From assembly GCF_900107395.1 (NCBI RefSeq), contig NZ_FNPW01000004.1, forward strand, positions 445,418-502,948: a stretch of 57,531 nucleotides of DNA. Direction: 5' to 3'. The position numbers and the translations under genes were made by a program. Positions within the stretch are counted from its first letter, which is position 1. Every line of letters begins with the position of its first letter. A model generated the notes under the pieces. The model did no database searches and was not told where the DNA came from. It was given only the letters and a program-made list of their open reading frames with translations. Positions 7,840 through 16,970 of this stretch are shown here, in pieces. The DNA comes from Pseudomonas sp. NFIX28 (GTDB lineage: Bacteria > Pseudomonadota > Gammaproteobacteria > Pseudomonadales > Pseudomonadaceae).

Positions 7840-9528
7840 TCAAGCGATGTCGCGCAACTCCCGACGCAGGATCTTGCCTACCGGCGTCATCGGCAACGAC
7901 TCACGCAACACGATGTGTTTCGGCACCTTGTAGCCAGTGAAATTCTCCTTGCAGTACGCCTTCAGCTCTTCGAGGCTGACTCCCGATTCGCGGGCCACCA
8001 CGAACAGCTTCACCGCCTCCCCCGAGCGCTCGTCCGGCACACCGATCACCGCGCAGTTGGCGACTTTCGGGTGGGCCATCACCACGTCCTCGATCTCGTT
8101 GGGGTACACGTTGAAACCCGAGACGATGATCATGTCCTTCTTGCGATCGACGATACGCACGAAGCCGTCCGGATCGATCACCGCGATATCGCCGGACTTG
8201 AACCAGCCCTCGGCGTCGAGCACTTCCTCGGTGGCCTCCGGCTTCTGCCAGTAGCCCTTCATGATCTGCGGCCCCTTGATGCACAGTTCGCCACGCTCGC
8301 CCAGCGGCTGCTCGACGCCCTCATCGTCGATGACCTTGAGGGTCGTGCCCGGTACCGGCAGGCCCACCGTTCCCAGGCGCGACTGGTCGCCATAGGGATT
8401 GGTGCAGGCCACGGGCGAGGTTTCGGTCAGGCCGTAGCCTTCGGTGATGCGGCAACCGGTCAACTGCGCCCAACGCTCGGCGGTGGCCTTGACCAGCGCC
8501 GTGCCTCCCGAGTTGGTCAGCTTGAGATGAGAAAAGTCGAGGCTCTTGAATTCGGGGTGATCCATCAGCGCCGTGAACAGCGTGTTCAGCCCCAGCAGCG
8601 CCGAAAAGCGCCACTGCTTGAGCTCCTTGATAAACCCGCCGATGTCCCGCGGGTTGGTGATCAGCACGTTGTGGTTGCCGGTGACCATCATGCACATGCA
8701 GTTCGCGGTGAAGGCATAGATGTGGTACAGCGGCAGCGGCGCAATCATCACCTCCTGGCCTTCGCGCAACAGCGGGTGGCCATCCGGGCCCCGTTGCTCG
8801 AGGCAGGCACGGACCTGCTGCATGTTGGCCACCAGGTTGCCGTGGGTCAGCATCGCACCCTTGGCCAGCCCCGTGGTGCCGCCGGTGTATTGCAGCACCG
8901 CGACGTCGTCCAGGCGGGCGTTCAAAGGCTTGATCGGCACGCCACGGCCCTGGCGCAGCGCGCTCTTGAAGGAAATGGCCTGGGGCAGCCGATAGGCCGG
9001 CACCATTTTCTTTACCTTGTCGACCAGGGTGTTGACCAGCCAGCCCTTGGCGGAGGGCATCAGGTCGCCCATCTTCGCCTCGATCAGGAACTGGATATCG
9101 GTATCGGCCAGCACTTGCTCGACCTTCTGCCCGAACAGGTTCATGTACACCAGGGCACGCGCGCCGGAATCCTTGAACTGGTGGCGCATTTCCCGGGTGG
9201 TGTACAGCGGGTTGGTGTTGACCACGATCAGCCCGGCGCGCAAGGCGCCGAACACGGCGATCGGGTAATGCAGGACATTGGGCATCTGCACCGCAATGCG
9301 GTCGCCCGGCACCAGGTCGGTGCTGCTTTGCAGATAACCGGCAAAGGCCGCGCTGTAGCGCTCCAGCTCGGCGTAGGTCATGGTCACGCCCATGTTGCTG
9401 AAGGCCGGGCGGTCGGCAAATTTCTTGCAGGAACGCTCGAACACCTCGATCACCGACTTGTAGGCACCCAGGTCGATATCGACAGGCACTCCGGCCGGGC
9501 GTTTGTCATTCCAGAAATCAGGCTGCAT
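7840..9528 (-). CDS. fadD2: long-chain fatty-acid-CoA ligase FadD2
   Basis: A second 562-residue acyl-CoA ligase, closely similar to FadD1 throughout. The ATP loop YTGGTTGLAKGAM, the motif GYGLTETSPVA, the signature GWFKSGDIAVI...VDRKKDMIIVSGFNVYPNE and the C-terminal PVGKILRRELR are all intact, so both copies should be active. It begins MQPDFWNDKRPAGVPVDIDL. In P. aeruginosa the paired FadD enzymes differ in chain-length preference, and a similar division of labour is likely here but not visible in sequence. It is divergent from the hydrolase gene at 9741. Confidence 0.95.
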   Translation of the reverse strand: MQPDFWNDKRPAGVPVDIDLGAYKSVIEVFERSCKKFADRPAFSNMGVTMTYAELERYSAAFAGYLQSSTDLVPGDRIAVQMPNVLHYPIAVFGALRAGLIVVNTNPLYTTREMRHQFKDSGARALVYMNLFGQKVEQVLADTDIQFLIEAKMGDLMPSAKGWLVNTLVDKVKKMVPAYRLPQAISFKSALRQGRGVPIKPLNARLDDVAVLQYTGGTTGLAKGAMLTHGNLVANMQQVRACLEQRGPDGHPLLREGQEVMIAPLPLYHIYAFTANCMCMMVTGNHNVLITNPRDIGGFIKELKQWRFSALLGLNTLFTALMDHPEFKSLDFSHLKLTNSGGTALVKATAERWAQLTGCRITEGYGLTETSPVACTNPYGDQSRLGTVGLPVPGTTLKVIDDEGVEQPLGERGELCIKGPQIMKGYWQKPEATEEVLDAEGWFKSGDIAVIDPDGFVRIVDRKKDMIIVSGFNVYPNEIEDVVMAHPKVANCAVIGVPDERSGEAVKLFVVARESGVSLEELKAYCKENFTGYKVPKHIVLRESLPMTPVGKILRRELRDIA

Positions 9529-9740
9529 TGTTCTTGTCCTCTTTACCTGAGTTGTCCGGGCCGCTTCTCTGACGCGACGAAAGGCGGGGCTCTGCGGACG
9601 TTAGCAGCTATGGCCAATAGGGCAAATATGGCCGGCAGCGTCATTGATAACGTGAATCTTGCCGCCATGGCGCGCGCGGATCGGACGGTGCCGACGACGA
9701 TGAGCTATACAATGCAACGACCCCGTGCAAAGGAATCGCC

Positions 9741-10685
9741 ATGATCCACCACTCTTTCTGGCTGACCGCGAGCGACCACAGCCAGCTCTACGTCAACCAG
9801 TGGCTCCCCGCGGCCCCGCTCAAGGCCGTGATCCTGCTGGCCCACGGCATGGCCGAACACAGCGGACGCTACGCCAGGCTCGCGGCGGCGCTGTGCAATG
9901 AAAGCTACGGTGTCTATGCGCCGGACCAGCGCGGCCACGGCAAGACCGCCGAGCACGGGGTACTCGGGCACTTCGCCGACGATGACGGCTGGTGCAAGGT
10001 GGTCGGCGACCTGGCCAGCCTCAACCAGCACATCGGCCAGCAGCACCCGGGAGTCCCGATCGTGTTGCTGGGCCACAGCATGGGCAGCTACATCGCCCAG
10101 GCCTACCTGCTGCACCATAGCGCCAGCCTGGACGGGGCGATTCTCAGCGGCTCGAATTTCCAGCCGGTGTCGCTGTACTGCATCGCCCGCCAGATCGCCC
10201 GCTTCGAGCGCTGGCGCCAGGGCCCCCTGGGGCGCAGCGCGTTGATCGAATGGCTGTCGTTCGGCTCGTTCAACAAGGCCTTCAAGCCCAACCGCACGCC
10301 CTTCGACTGGCTCAGCCGCGACCCCGACGAAGTCGACAAATACGCCCGGGACCCGCTCTGCGGCTTTCGCTGCAGCAACCAGTTGTGGATCGACCTGCTG
10401 GGCGGCCTGGAGCAAATCAGCAAGGCTTCCAACCTGGCCCAGATCGATCCGGGCCTGCCATTGCTGGTGATGGGCGGCGAATGTGATCCGGTGAGCAATG
10501 GCATACGTCTCAAGGATCTGGCCGGTGCTCTGCGCGAGGCCGGCAGCCAGTGCCTGCAGCTCAGCATCTACCCGCAGGCACGGCACGAATTGTTCAATGA
10601 AAGCAACCGCGACGAAGTGACGGCCGATGTACTGGCCTGGCTCGACCAGGCCCTGCGGCATCGCCGGCCACCGAAGACTGAATGA
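9741..10685 (+). CDS. alpha/beta hydrolase, lysophospholipase-like
   Basis: A 314-residue serine hydrolase of the Hydrolase_4 / monoacylglycerol-lipase type. It has an oxyanion region LAHGMAEHSGRYARLA, the conserved YGVYAPDQRGHGKTA, the nucleophile elbow LLGHSMGSYIAQ (GHSMG, about residue 113), a late Asp in GGECDPVS (about 250) and His in YPQARHELFNE (about 278), completing the catalytic triad. There is no signal peptide, so it probably acts in the cytoplasm. Its position between fadD genes and a PhaJ-type hydratase suggests it releases fatty acids from lysophospholipids or glycerides for beta-oxidation; that role is inferred. Confidence 0.9.
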   Translation: MIHHSFWLTASDHSQLYVNQWLPAAPLKAVILLAHGMAEHSGRYARLAAALCNESYGVYAPDQRGHGKTAEHGVLGHFADDDGWCKVVGDLASLNQHIGQQHPGVPIVLLGHSMGSYIAQAYLLHHSASLDGAILSGSNFQPVSLYCIARQIARFERWRQGPLGRSALIEWLSFGSFNKAFKPNRTPFDWLSRDPDEVDKYARDPLCGFRCSNQLWIDLLGGLEQISKASNLAQIDPGLPLLVMGGECDPVSNGIRLKDLAGALREAGSQCLQLSIYPQARHELFNESNRDEVTADVLAWLDQALRHRRPPKTE

Positions 10686-10737
10686 CCCTGTTTCAAATCA
10701 ATATGCCAATCAACGCTCAGCACAGGACTTGAGAGAG

Positions 10738-11208
10738 ATGACCCAGGTTACCAACACCCCTTACGAAGCCCTCGAAGTCGGCCAGACCGCCAGTTACAGC
10801 AAGCACGTGCAAGAGCGTGACATCCAGTTGTTCGCCGCCATGTCCGGCGACCATAACCCGGTGCACCTGGACGCCGAGTTCGCCGCCGCCAGCATGTTCA
10901 AGGAGCGTATCGCCCACGGCATGTTCAGCGGTGCGCTGATCAGCGCCGCGGTGGCCTGCGAATTGCCTGGGCCGGGCACCATCTATATCGGCCAGAAAAT
11001 GAGCTTCCAGAAGCCGGTGAAGATCGGCGACACCCTGACCGTGCGCCTGGAAATCCTCGAAAAACTGCCGAAGTTCCGCGTGCGTATCGCCACCCGCGTG
11101 TTCAACCAGCGCGATGAACTGGTGGTGGACGGCGAAGCTGAAATCCTCGCCCCGCGCAAACAACAGACCGTCACCCTGCCGACCTTGCCGGCCATCAGCA
11201 TCGGCTGA
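10738..11208 (+). CDS. phaJ: MaoC-like (R)-specific enoyl-CoA hydratase
   Basis: A 156-residue single hot-dog-fold hydratase. The hydratase-2 motif is intact at about residues 35-55: AAMSGDHNPVHLD with the catalytic Asp and His, followed by the HGMFSGALISAAV helix. PhaJ enzymes convert trans-2-enoyl-CoA from beta-oxidation into (R)-3-hydroxyacyl-CoA, the monomer for polyhydroxyalkanoate synthesis. The length and position (next to the hydrolase and fadD2) match the phaJ1 gene of P. aeruginosa. The start at 10738 is preceded by GAGAG; an in-frame extension to 10627 overlaps the hydrolase and is unlikely. The gap to the hydrolase is 52 bp, so cotranscription is likely. Confidence 0.88.
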   Translation: MTQVTNTPYEALEVGQTASYSKHVQERDIQLFAAMSGDHNPVHLDAEFAAASMFKERIAHGMFSGALISAAVACELPGPGTIYIGQKMSFQKPVKIGDTLTVRLEILEKLPKFRVRIATRVFNQRDELVVDGEAEILAPRKQQTVTLPTLPAISIG

Positions 11209-11214
11209 AGCGCC

Positions 11215-11370
11215 CTGTAGCCGCTGGCGCAACCTGCGATCGGTTTGGGCGGCACTCCGATGTAGCAATCGCAAAATCAGCCACTGCGTTTCCCGGGCAG
11301 ATCCGGGACTCGGGGCTAGCGGTTGCTACCCAACCGATCGCAGCCTCGCAGGCTCGGCGGCGGCTACAGG
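11215..11370. repeat. family-B inverted REP-like pair
   Basis: CTGTAGCCGCTGGCGCAACC and the inverted CTCGCAGGCTCGGCGGCGGC enclose ~110 bp between two convergent genes; inner arms (CCGATCGCA) also pair. Confidence 0.75.
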
Positions 11371-11375
11371 CGGGA

Positions 11376-12245
11376 TTAGCGGCTCCCCTCTTCCACCTGC
11401 ACGCTCGCCGTCATCCCGGCGCTCAGGTTGATGCCTTCGGGCACCTTGTCGAGCTTGATCCGCACCGGAATCCGCTGTGCCAGGCGCACCCAGTTGAAAG
11501 TCGGCTCCACCTCGGCCAGCAGTTGCCCGTCCGGCGTGGCGTTGCGGTCGGTGATGCCTCGGCTGATGCTTTCCACCTGCCCTTGCAAGGCTTCGCCAGC
11601 GCTCATCAGCCAAACCTTGACCGGGTCGCCGACCTTGATCCGCGGCAGTTTGGTTTCCTCGAAATAGGCCTGCACGTAGAACGTCGAATCGTCGATCAGG
11701 GCCATCACCGATTGCCCGGCGTTCACATAGTTGCCCTCGGCCAGGCGCAGGTTGGTGATATGCCCGCTGCGTGGCGCGCGGACCTGGCTGCGCGCCAGGT
11801 TGAGCTCGGCGACCTTGGCGTCGGCCTGGGCCTGGCGCAGCTCGCCGCGGGCGACCCCGGCATTGATCTGCGCGTTTTCCCGCAGCTCGGCGCTGATCGC
11901 CTGCGGACCGAGGCTGGCCCGGCGGCTGGCTTCGCGCTCTTTCAGGTTGAGCTGCTGCTGGCGGGTCTGCACCACCGCCTGGGCCTTTTCCAGCGCCGCC
12001 TCGAAGCGGTCGCGGTCGATGCTCAGCAACAGGTCGCCGGCCTTCACCGCCTGGTTGTCATGGACCTTGAGCTCATGCACCCAGCCCGCCACATCCGGGG
12101 CGACTATCACCACGTCGGCGCGAACCCGCGCGTCCCGGGTCCAGGGCGTGAGCATGTAGTACTGCCACAGATGAAAGCCGGCAAACAGCGCCGCCGCCAC
12201 CAGGCACAAAGTAAAAGCGATACGCACGGAGGCACGCATGAACAA
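11376..12245 (-). CDS. HlyD-family efflux adaptor (AaeA-like)
   Basis: The periplasmic membrane-fusion subunit of an efflux system. The 289 residues start with one membrane anchor (about 7-30, IAFTLCLVAAALFAGFHLWQ). A lipoyl half-motif follows (VHELKVHDNQAVKAGDLL), then a coiled-coil hairpin (about 80-150, Gln/Arg/Glu/Ala-rich), the second lipoyl half (VRAPRSGHITNLRLAEGNYV) and a beta-barrel domain (YFEETKLPRIKVGDPVKV). It is the last gene of a three-gene run FUSC-DUF1656-HlyD, the layout of the AaeB/AaeX/AaeA aromatic-acid efflux system. The substrate is not determined. Confidence 0.92.
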   Translation of the reverse strand: MFMRASVRIAFTLCLVAAALFAGFHLWQYYMLTPWTRDARVRADVVIVAPDVAGWVHELKVHDNQAVKAGDLLLSIDRDRFEAALEKAQAVVQTRQQQLNLKEREASRRASLGPQAISAELRENAQINAGVARGELRQAQADAKVAELNLARSQVRAPRSGHITNLRLAEGNYVNAGQSVMALIDDSTFYVQAYFEETKLPRIKVGDPVKVWLMSAGEALQGQVESISRGITDRNATPDGQLLAEVEPTFNWVRLAQRIPVRIKLDKVPEGINLSAGMTASVQVEEGSR

Positions 12246-12249
12246 CTCC

Positions 12250-12456
12250 TTATAAAGGTCCGAGTACGACAGTGACCAACGTCAGGACACAGACGTACAA
12301 GGCCACATCGAACAGTGCTTCGTGCCAGATCCAGCGTCCCAGCGGCGTTGCGCGCAACAGCATGCGCAACGCCCCGGTGAGCACCAGGGCCAGCACCACA
12401 TAAATCAGAAACGGGCTGAGCAACACTCCGCCCAGCGACCACTCACGCAGCCCCAT
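12250..12456 (-). CDS. DUF1656 (AaeX-like) small membrane protein
   Basis: A 68-residue protein with two hydrophobic helices (about 10-32 and 46-66) separated by the conserved polar stretch RATPLGRWIWHEALFDVALY. It is a typical DUF1656 member, always found between FUSC and HlyD genes. Its start overlaps the end of the FUSC gene by 14 bp and its stop is 4 bp before the HlyD start, so the three are translationally linked. Its precise role is unknown. Confidence 0.9.
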   Translation of the reverse strand: MGLREWSLGGVLLSPFLIYVVLALVLTGALRMLLRATPLGRWIWHEALFDVALYVCVLTLVTVVLGPL

Positions 12457-14470
12457 GGCTTTCCTCCTGCTGCCGGCACCAGGTGCGCCAGCTCTTTTGC
12501 AACTGCACCACCGCGCCCTGGGCCAGCTTCAACGCATCGCTGGGCGGATGCCTGTCCAGGGCCTCGAGCATGGCGCTGCTGGCGCCGGCCAGCGCCTCGC
12601 CGCGACTGGCCCCCGGCCCTTGTGCCAACACCTGTTCCAGGAATTGGAAATAACCTCGCTGCACGGCATCCGCCGGCACCTGGGCCACCGCCAGGCTCAG
12701 GCGCAGGTGCATCAGCTCGTCGCCGATGTCCAGGCCCAGCAGGCCATCGTCCCAACGGCTGCGCGCCTGCTCCGGCAACTCCGGGTAATGCCGCGCCAGT
12801 TGCAACAGGCGATCGGCCATGCGCCCGCCGAACCAGCTCTCCGCGCCACGCAGGTTGCGCCGGGTCAAGCGCACCAGGTCCTGCAAGGTCGCCGCCAGCA
12901 GGCGCCGCCCGTGCCAGGCCGGGTTGCGCAAGATCAACAGGTGAAACGCCAGCACCGCGGCGCCCACGCCCAACACCATCGCCTGGGCGCTGTTGAAGAA
13001 GCTCGCGACATCGAAGGTCATCTGGTTCTGCGGCGAAATCAGCACCACGAAGTGCAGGCAGAACGAGGTGGCCGTGGCGCCGATCTGCGGCTTGGCCATG
13101 CCCAGCGCGCCGAAAAACAACGGCACGCCCATGGCCATGGCGAGCAAGGCGAAACTGCTCCACTGCGGCAGCAGGATCTGCCCGACCACGAAGGCCACCG
13201 GAATCGCCAGGAAGATGCCACGCATGAAACTCATGCCGATCTGCGCGCCGTTCTCCCGACTGGCAAACAGGCCGCACACCACGCAGGTCAGCAGCATCGC
13301 CCCGGAGGCCGCCGGCCAGGCCGTGGCCAGCCAGAAGCTGGCAACGGTCAGGAAAGCCAAGGCGCTGCGCGCGCCAAACAGCAGCGCCAGCGACAGGTCG
13401 CGATGCGGGGTCAGGGTGGCGGCCTGCTCGGCCGGCGCCTTGCCCTCCTCCACCGCCTGCATCGCCGTGCTCGCGGCCAGAGCGGTGTCCAGCAGCAGGG
13501 TAAAACGGGCCAGGCAATAGCTTTGCGCCGAGCTGATGGCCGAGTCGTGTGACGCGTCCAGCAACTGCGGCCGCAGCGCCTGCAAGGTTGGCCCGTCCAT
13601 GGCCGCCAGGGCCTGCTGCACCCGCTCCATCCATGGCGCCAGTTGCTGCGCCTCGGCCTGGTCCAGTTGTTTCCATTGCCGGCGCACCGAGCGCGAGATG
13701 CGCAACAGCATCAATAGCTTCTGGCTCAAGCCGCTGATCGCCCGCGCCCGCTGCCGGCCGAGTGAGCCTTCGAACCAGGCATGTTCGCGCTGGGAGTCCA
13801 CGGCGACGATGCGCCCGAGGATCTCCAGCAGGCCCTTGCGCGCCAGGGCGTCGCCGGCCAGGGTCGCCCGCGCCGCCTGCATGCCGCTTTGCCAGGCGCT
13901 GCGCGCCTGCTCGGTCAACTGCCGCTCGACCCGCATCGGCCAGAGCAAGGCGCTGCTGGCGGTGGCGCAAATGATGCCCAGGGAAATTTCCGTGCAGCGC
14001 GCCACGGCCTGGTCGAAGATCGACAGCGGGTGGGAGATTGCCGGCAAGGCGATGATCGCCACGGTGTAGCCGGCCAGCACGAAGGAATAGGACCAGGCGC
14101 TGCGCAGCAGGGTCGAACTGGCGGTACACAACCCCAGCCACAAGGCCAGGGCCAGCAGGAACAGCCACGGGGCCTGGGCGAACAGCCCCATGAACAGCAC
14201 CGACATGCAGGTTCCCACCAACGTCCCCACCAGCCGCGCCAGGCCTTTTTGCAGGACCATTCCCGACAGCGGCTGGGCCACGATGATCGCCGTCATCAGC
14301 GCCCAGGCCGGCTGCTCCAGGCCCCAGCGCATGGCCAGCCACAATGCCAGGCCGGCGCCGAACACGGTCTTGATCGCGAACTGCACGGCCGCAAGATTGG
14401 GGGCGAACAACGCCTGCAAAGTGATACGCACGGAAAGAACCCTGGAAGGACAAAACAACGATAGACGCAA
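12443..14470 (-). CDS. FUSC-family efflux transporter (AaeB-like)
   Basis: A 675-residue inner-membrane protein with the duplicated FUSC layout. A cluster of about five or six membrane segments lies at 25-170 (for example LFMGLFAQAPWLFLLALALW), followed by a large cytoplasmic region (about 180-350). A second membrane cluster lies at 360-510 (SALAFLTVASFWLATAW, then PAASGAMLLTCVVCGLFA), followed by a hydrophilic C-terminus. Members export aromatic carboxylic acids or related compounds with an HlyD adaptor. It is the first gene of the operon. No LysR regulator sits next to it, unlike aaeR in E. coli. Confidence 0.92.
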   Translation of the reverse strand: MRLSLFCPSRVLSVRITLQALFAPNLAAVQFAIKTVFGAGLALWLAMRWGLEQPAWALMTAIIVAQPLSGMVLQKGLARLVGTLVGTCMSVLFMGLFAQAPWLFLLALALWLGLCTASSTLLRSAWSYSFVLAGYTVAIIALPAISHPLSIFDQAVARCTEISLGIICATASSALLWPMRVERQLTEQARSAWQSGMQAARATLAGDALARKGLLEILGRIVAVDSQREHAWFEGSLGRQRARAISGLSQKLLMLLRISRSVRRQWKQLDQAEAQQLAPWMERVQQALAAMDGPTLQALRPQLLDASHDSAISSAQSYCLARFTLLLDTALAASTAMQAVEEGKAPAEQAATLTPHRDLSLALLFGARSALAFLTVASFWLATAWPAASGAMLLTCVVCGLFASRENGAQIGMSFMRGIFLAIPVAFVVGQILLPQWSSFALLAMAMGVPLFFGALGMAKPQIGATATSFCLHFVVLISPQNQMTFDVASFFNSAQAMVLGVGAAVLAFHLLILRNPAWHGRRLLAATLQDLVRLTRRNLRGAESWFGGRMADRLLQLARHYPELPEQARSRWDDGLLGLDIGDELMHLRLSLAVAQVPADAVQRGYFQFLEQVLAQGPGASRGEALAGASSAMLEALDRHPPSDALKLAQGAVVQLQKSWRTWCRQQEESHGAA

Positions 14471-14536
14471 CTCGAGTGAGCGCTGGCAAATTATTAGCTA
14501 GCTAACTATCTGTCGTCCAGTATTTATTTCAGGCAC

Positions 14537-14565
14537 AAAAAAACGCCAGGCAAGCTGGCGTTTTT
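14537..14565. terminator. bidirectional rho-independent terminator
   Basis: The stem AAACGCCAG / CTGGCGTTT with loop GCAAG is flanked by A and T runs. It stops the minus-strand gene starting at 15048 (stop at 14581) and lies just upstream of the FUSC operon. Confidence 0.88.
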
Positions 14566-14580
14566 GACAGGCTTGACCCG

Positions 14581-15048
14581 TTATGAGCGGGCGCGGGCCT
14601 GGTTGCGCAGGGCCTTGACCTGGTCGTGATTGCGCTGCACACCATGATACTGGCGCTCTACCAGGTCACGGATGCCTACCAGGTTGTGCTCGTTGATTTC
14701 CTCCAGGGCTTCCCGATAAGCCTTCAGCGCGTGATCTTCGCCGCGCTCGGCCTCATTGAGCACCGCTTCTTCGTCCTTGCCGGTCACCAGGGACTTGATG
14801 TCGACCCAACGACGGTGCAAGTCACCGCTGACGCTGGTGGAGGTTTCCGGATCGCCGCCCAATGAACGCACGCTGGCCTGCAATTCGCTCGCGGCGCTGG
14901 CGCATTCGCTGGAGCACCTCATGAACAGCGATTTGAGCTCAGGATGCTTGATGTCTTCTGCACAGGTCTTGAACCCCTCCTGACCGTCCTTGCAGGTTTC
15001 GATCAAGTCATTGAGGACCGAAATCGATTTTTTATTAATGTCAGTCAT
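14581..15048 (-). CDS. PA2169-family four-helix-bundle protein (DUF2383)
   Basis: A 155-residue protein of four amphipathic helices, starting MTDINKKSISVLNDLIETCK. It has the DUF2383 features GFKTCAEDI, a CSSECASAASELQASVRSLG segment and the C-terminal RDLVERQYHGVQRNHDQVKA, with Glu/His/Asp/Cys placed as in ferritin-like bundles. Family members are often stress-induced and sometimes proposed to bind metals; neither has been shown for this gene. No clear membrane segment is present. It has its own terminator. Confidence 0.9.
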   Translation of the reverse strand: MTDINKKSISVLNDLIETCKDGQEGFKTCAEDIKHPELKSLFMRCSSECASAASELQASVRSLGGDPETSTSVSGDLHRRWVDIKSLVTGKDEEAVLNEAERGEDHALKAYREALEEINEHNLVGIRDLVERQYHGVQRNHDQVKALRNQARARS

Positions 15049-15254
15049 TTCTTAATTCCTTCCAGGTTGAGGGAGTCGTAATAGCTGTTGCACCCGGCGT
15101 GCCAGTCCTGGAATTAGAATTTTATTCTTATTTTTCAAATACTTAATTTTTACGCCGCTTTCTGTATCCGCGTTATTTGCATGATCTGTCATTTGGCCTG
15201 CATGCAGAATGCCTGTATTTTCCAGGCTATTCGTCACCTCAACAGACAGCTGCC

Positions 15255-15491
15255 ATGAATCCCGAAAAACTCGAACTGCTGGTCACCCGAGAAATGCCCT
15301 ACGGCAAGTACAAGGGCCGCATTCTCGCCGACCTGCCCGGCCCCTACCTGAACTGGTTCGCCCGCGAAGGTTTTCCCCACGGCGAGTTGGGCGGCCTGCT
15401 GGCCTTGATGCAGGAAATCGATCACAACGGCCTTTCCGATCTACTGGACCCGCTGCGCGCCAAACACGGCAAACCCAAACCCCGTCATTAA
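15255..15491 (+). CDS. DUF3820-family small protein
   Basis: A 78-residue protein starting MNPEKLELLVTREMPYGKYK, with GRILADLPGPYLNWFAREGF, the DUF3820 core. The family is annotated as a putative quorum-sensing-regulated virulence factor on the basis of one structural study, and its function is unknown. I preferred the ATG at 15255 to an upstream codon at 15177 because the extra 26 residues lack family character. It ends 10 bp before the aminotransferase start, so the two are likely cotranscribed. Confidence 0.85.
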   Translation: MNPEKLELLVTREMPYGKYKGRILADLPGPYLNWFAREGFPHGELGGLLALMQEIDHNGLSDLLDPLRAKHGKPKPRH

Positions 15492-15501
15492 GAAGACCGC
15501 C

Positions 15502-16689
15502 ATGCCATGTAATGCCCAACTCGCCCGCGACGAAGATTACTGGCTGGCGATTGCCCGCCGATATGACGTCGAACCTGGGCCGATCAACCTGGAAAACGGT
15601 TACTTCGGACGCATGAGCCGCGCCGTGGTCGATGAATACCAGCGCCAGATCGACTTCGTGAACCGCAGCAACTCGGTGCATGTACGCCAGCATTTCGAAC
15701 AGATCGGCAATTTGCAGATTCGACAGCAATTGGCCGACCTGATCGACGTCGACCGCCAGGCCATCGCCCTCACCCGCAGCGCTTCGGAGGCGCTGCAATC
15801 ACTGATTCGCAACTACAACCGCCTCCAGCCGGGCGACCAGCTGCTGATCAGCGACCTGGAATACGACAGCGTCAAGGGCGCCATGCGCTGGCTGGCACAT
15901 AATCGCGGGGTCGAGCTGATCGAGATCGAGCATGCCCATCCGGCGAGTTTCGACAGCCTGCTGGCCAGCTATCGCCAGGCCTTCGAGCGTTACCCACGGC
16001 TCAAACTGATGGCCGTGACCCACGTTACACACCGCACCGGGCTGGTGTTGCCGGTCCAGGCCATCGCCCGTGAAGCCCGCGAACGTGGAATCGACGTCAT
16101 TCTCGACGGCGCCCATGCCCTGGCCCAGGTCGATTTCAAGCTCGATGAACTGGGCGTGGCGTTCGCCGGCTATAACCTGCAGAAATGGATTGGCGCGCCC
16201 CTTAGCCTGGGTTTTGTCTATATAGACCCGCAACGCCTGGCCGATATCGATCCGGACATGGGCGAGCAGCGTTATGCCCTGGACGATATCCGCTCCCGCG
16301 CGCCTTATGGCACGCCGAACTTTCCGGCGTGGCTGACCTTGCCCCGGGTCTTCGAGGAACACCGCAGCATGGGCGGCTCGGCGCTCAAGGGCGCGCGCCT
16401 GAATTACCTGCGCGACCTGTGGGTGAGCCAGGTGCGCGACCTGCCCGGCATCGAAGTGCTGACCCCGGACGATCCGCGGCTGTATTGCGGCATCACCTCG
16501 TTTCTCTTCACCCGCCAACCGGACCAGCAGGCAATGGCCGAACGGCTGCTCAAGGAATATGGGCTGTTCACCGTGGTGCGCAGCGGCTCGCGCTGCGGGC
16601 CCTGCATCCGGGTGACCCCGGGCTTTACCACGTCGAGCGGGGATATCCAGCGGCTGGTCGAGGCATTGACTGAACTGGCAGTTGAATGA
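15502..16689 (+). CDS. class V PLP-dependent aminotransferase-like protein
   Basis: A 395-residue fold-type I PLP enzyme of the class V / isopenicillin-N-epimerase-like group. Visible features are TRSASEALQSLIRNYNRLQP (phosphate-binding and helix region), ILDGAHALAQVDF (PLP-ring Asp followed by His), and GYNLQKWIGAPLSLGFVYI with the Schiff-base Lys (about residue 231). The C-terminal domain includes a RCGPCIRVTPGFTTS segment that should bind the substrate carboxylate. The reaction (transamination, epimerisation or desulfurisation) cannot be decided from sequence. It follows the DUF3820 gene. Confidence 0.88.
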   Translation: MPCNAQLARDEDYWLAIARRYDVEPGPINLENGYFGRMSRAVVDEYQRQIDFVNRSNSVHVRQHFEQIGNLQIRQQLADLIDVDRQAIALTRSASEALQSLIRNYNRLQPGDQLLISDLEYDSVKGAMRWLAHNRGVELIEIEHAHPASFDSLLASYRQAFERYPRLKLMAVTHVTHRTGLVLPVQAIAREARERGIDVILDGAHALAQVDFKLDELGVAFAGYNLQKWIGAPLSLGFVYIDPQRLADIDPDMGEQRYALDDIRSRAPYGTPNFPAWLTLPRVFEEHRSMGGSALKGARLNYLRDLWVSQVRDLPGIEVLTPDDPRLYCGITSFLFTRQPDQQAMAERLLKEYGLFTVVRSGSRCGPCIRVTPGFTTSSGDIQRLVEALTELAVE

Positions 16690-16690
16690 C

Positions 16691-16792
16691 CTGTAGCCGC
16701 TGCCGCAGGCTGCGATCGGCCGAAAGGCCGTAGCGTTATCTGGATCGCAGAAGGTCCTTCGGACCTGTCGCAGCCTGCGGCAGCGGCTACAG
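16691..16792. repeat. family-B inverted REP-like pair
   Basis: CTGTAGCCGCTGCCGCAGGC faces its near-perfect complement ending GCAGCGGCTACAG, with an inner hairpin GGTCCTTCGGACC. Confidence 0.85.
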
Positions 16793-16890
16793 GCAGTAAC
16801 GACCATCTCATCGCGTTGCTCGCCCCGGCGTCATCGCGCGCAAGCTGCGCTCCTACGGAAGAGCGTCGCCAGGCAGCTTTTCTCCAGGCA

Positions 16891-16922
16891 AAAAAAAACG
16901 GTGCACCGACCAAGCGCACCGT
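16891..16922 (-). terminator. rho-independent terminator of zwf-pgl-eda
   Basis: The stem ACGGTGC / GCACCGT (16898-16904 with 16916-16922) is followed on the minus strand by eight T residues, about 50 bp past the eda stop. Confidence 0.85.
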
Positions 16923-16970
16923 AAAGCCGTAGAACACACCAACGAATCTTTAAAAAAGCAGGAAAACCTG

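Noticed and set aside
5752..9744. Two ~600-codon plus-strand frames opposite fadD1 and fadD2
   Set aside because: Both are His/Gln/Arg-rich mirrors of conserved ligase genes. Their mutual similarity only reflects the similarity of the two fadD genes.
12405..14489. A 694-codon minus-strand frame overlapping the FUSC gene
   Set aside because: It is the alternative frame of the same strand; only the 675-codon frame shows membrane segments and FUSC character.
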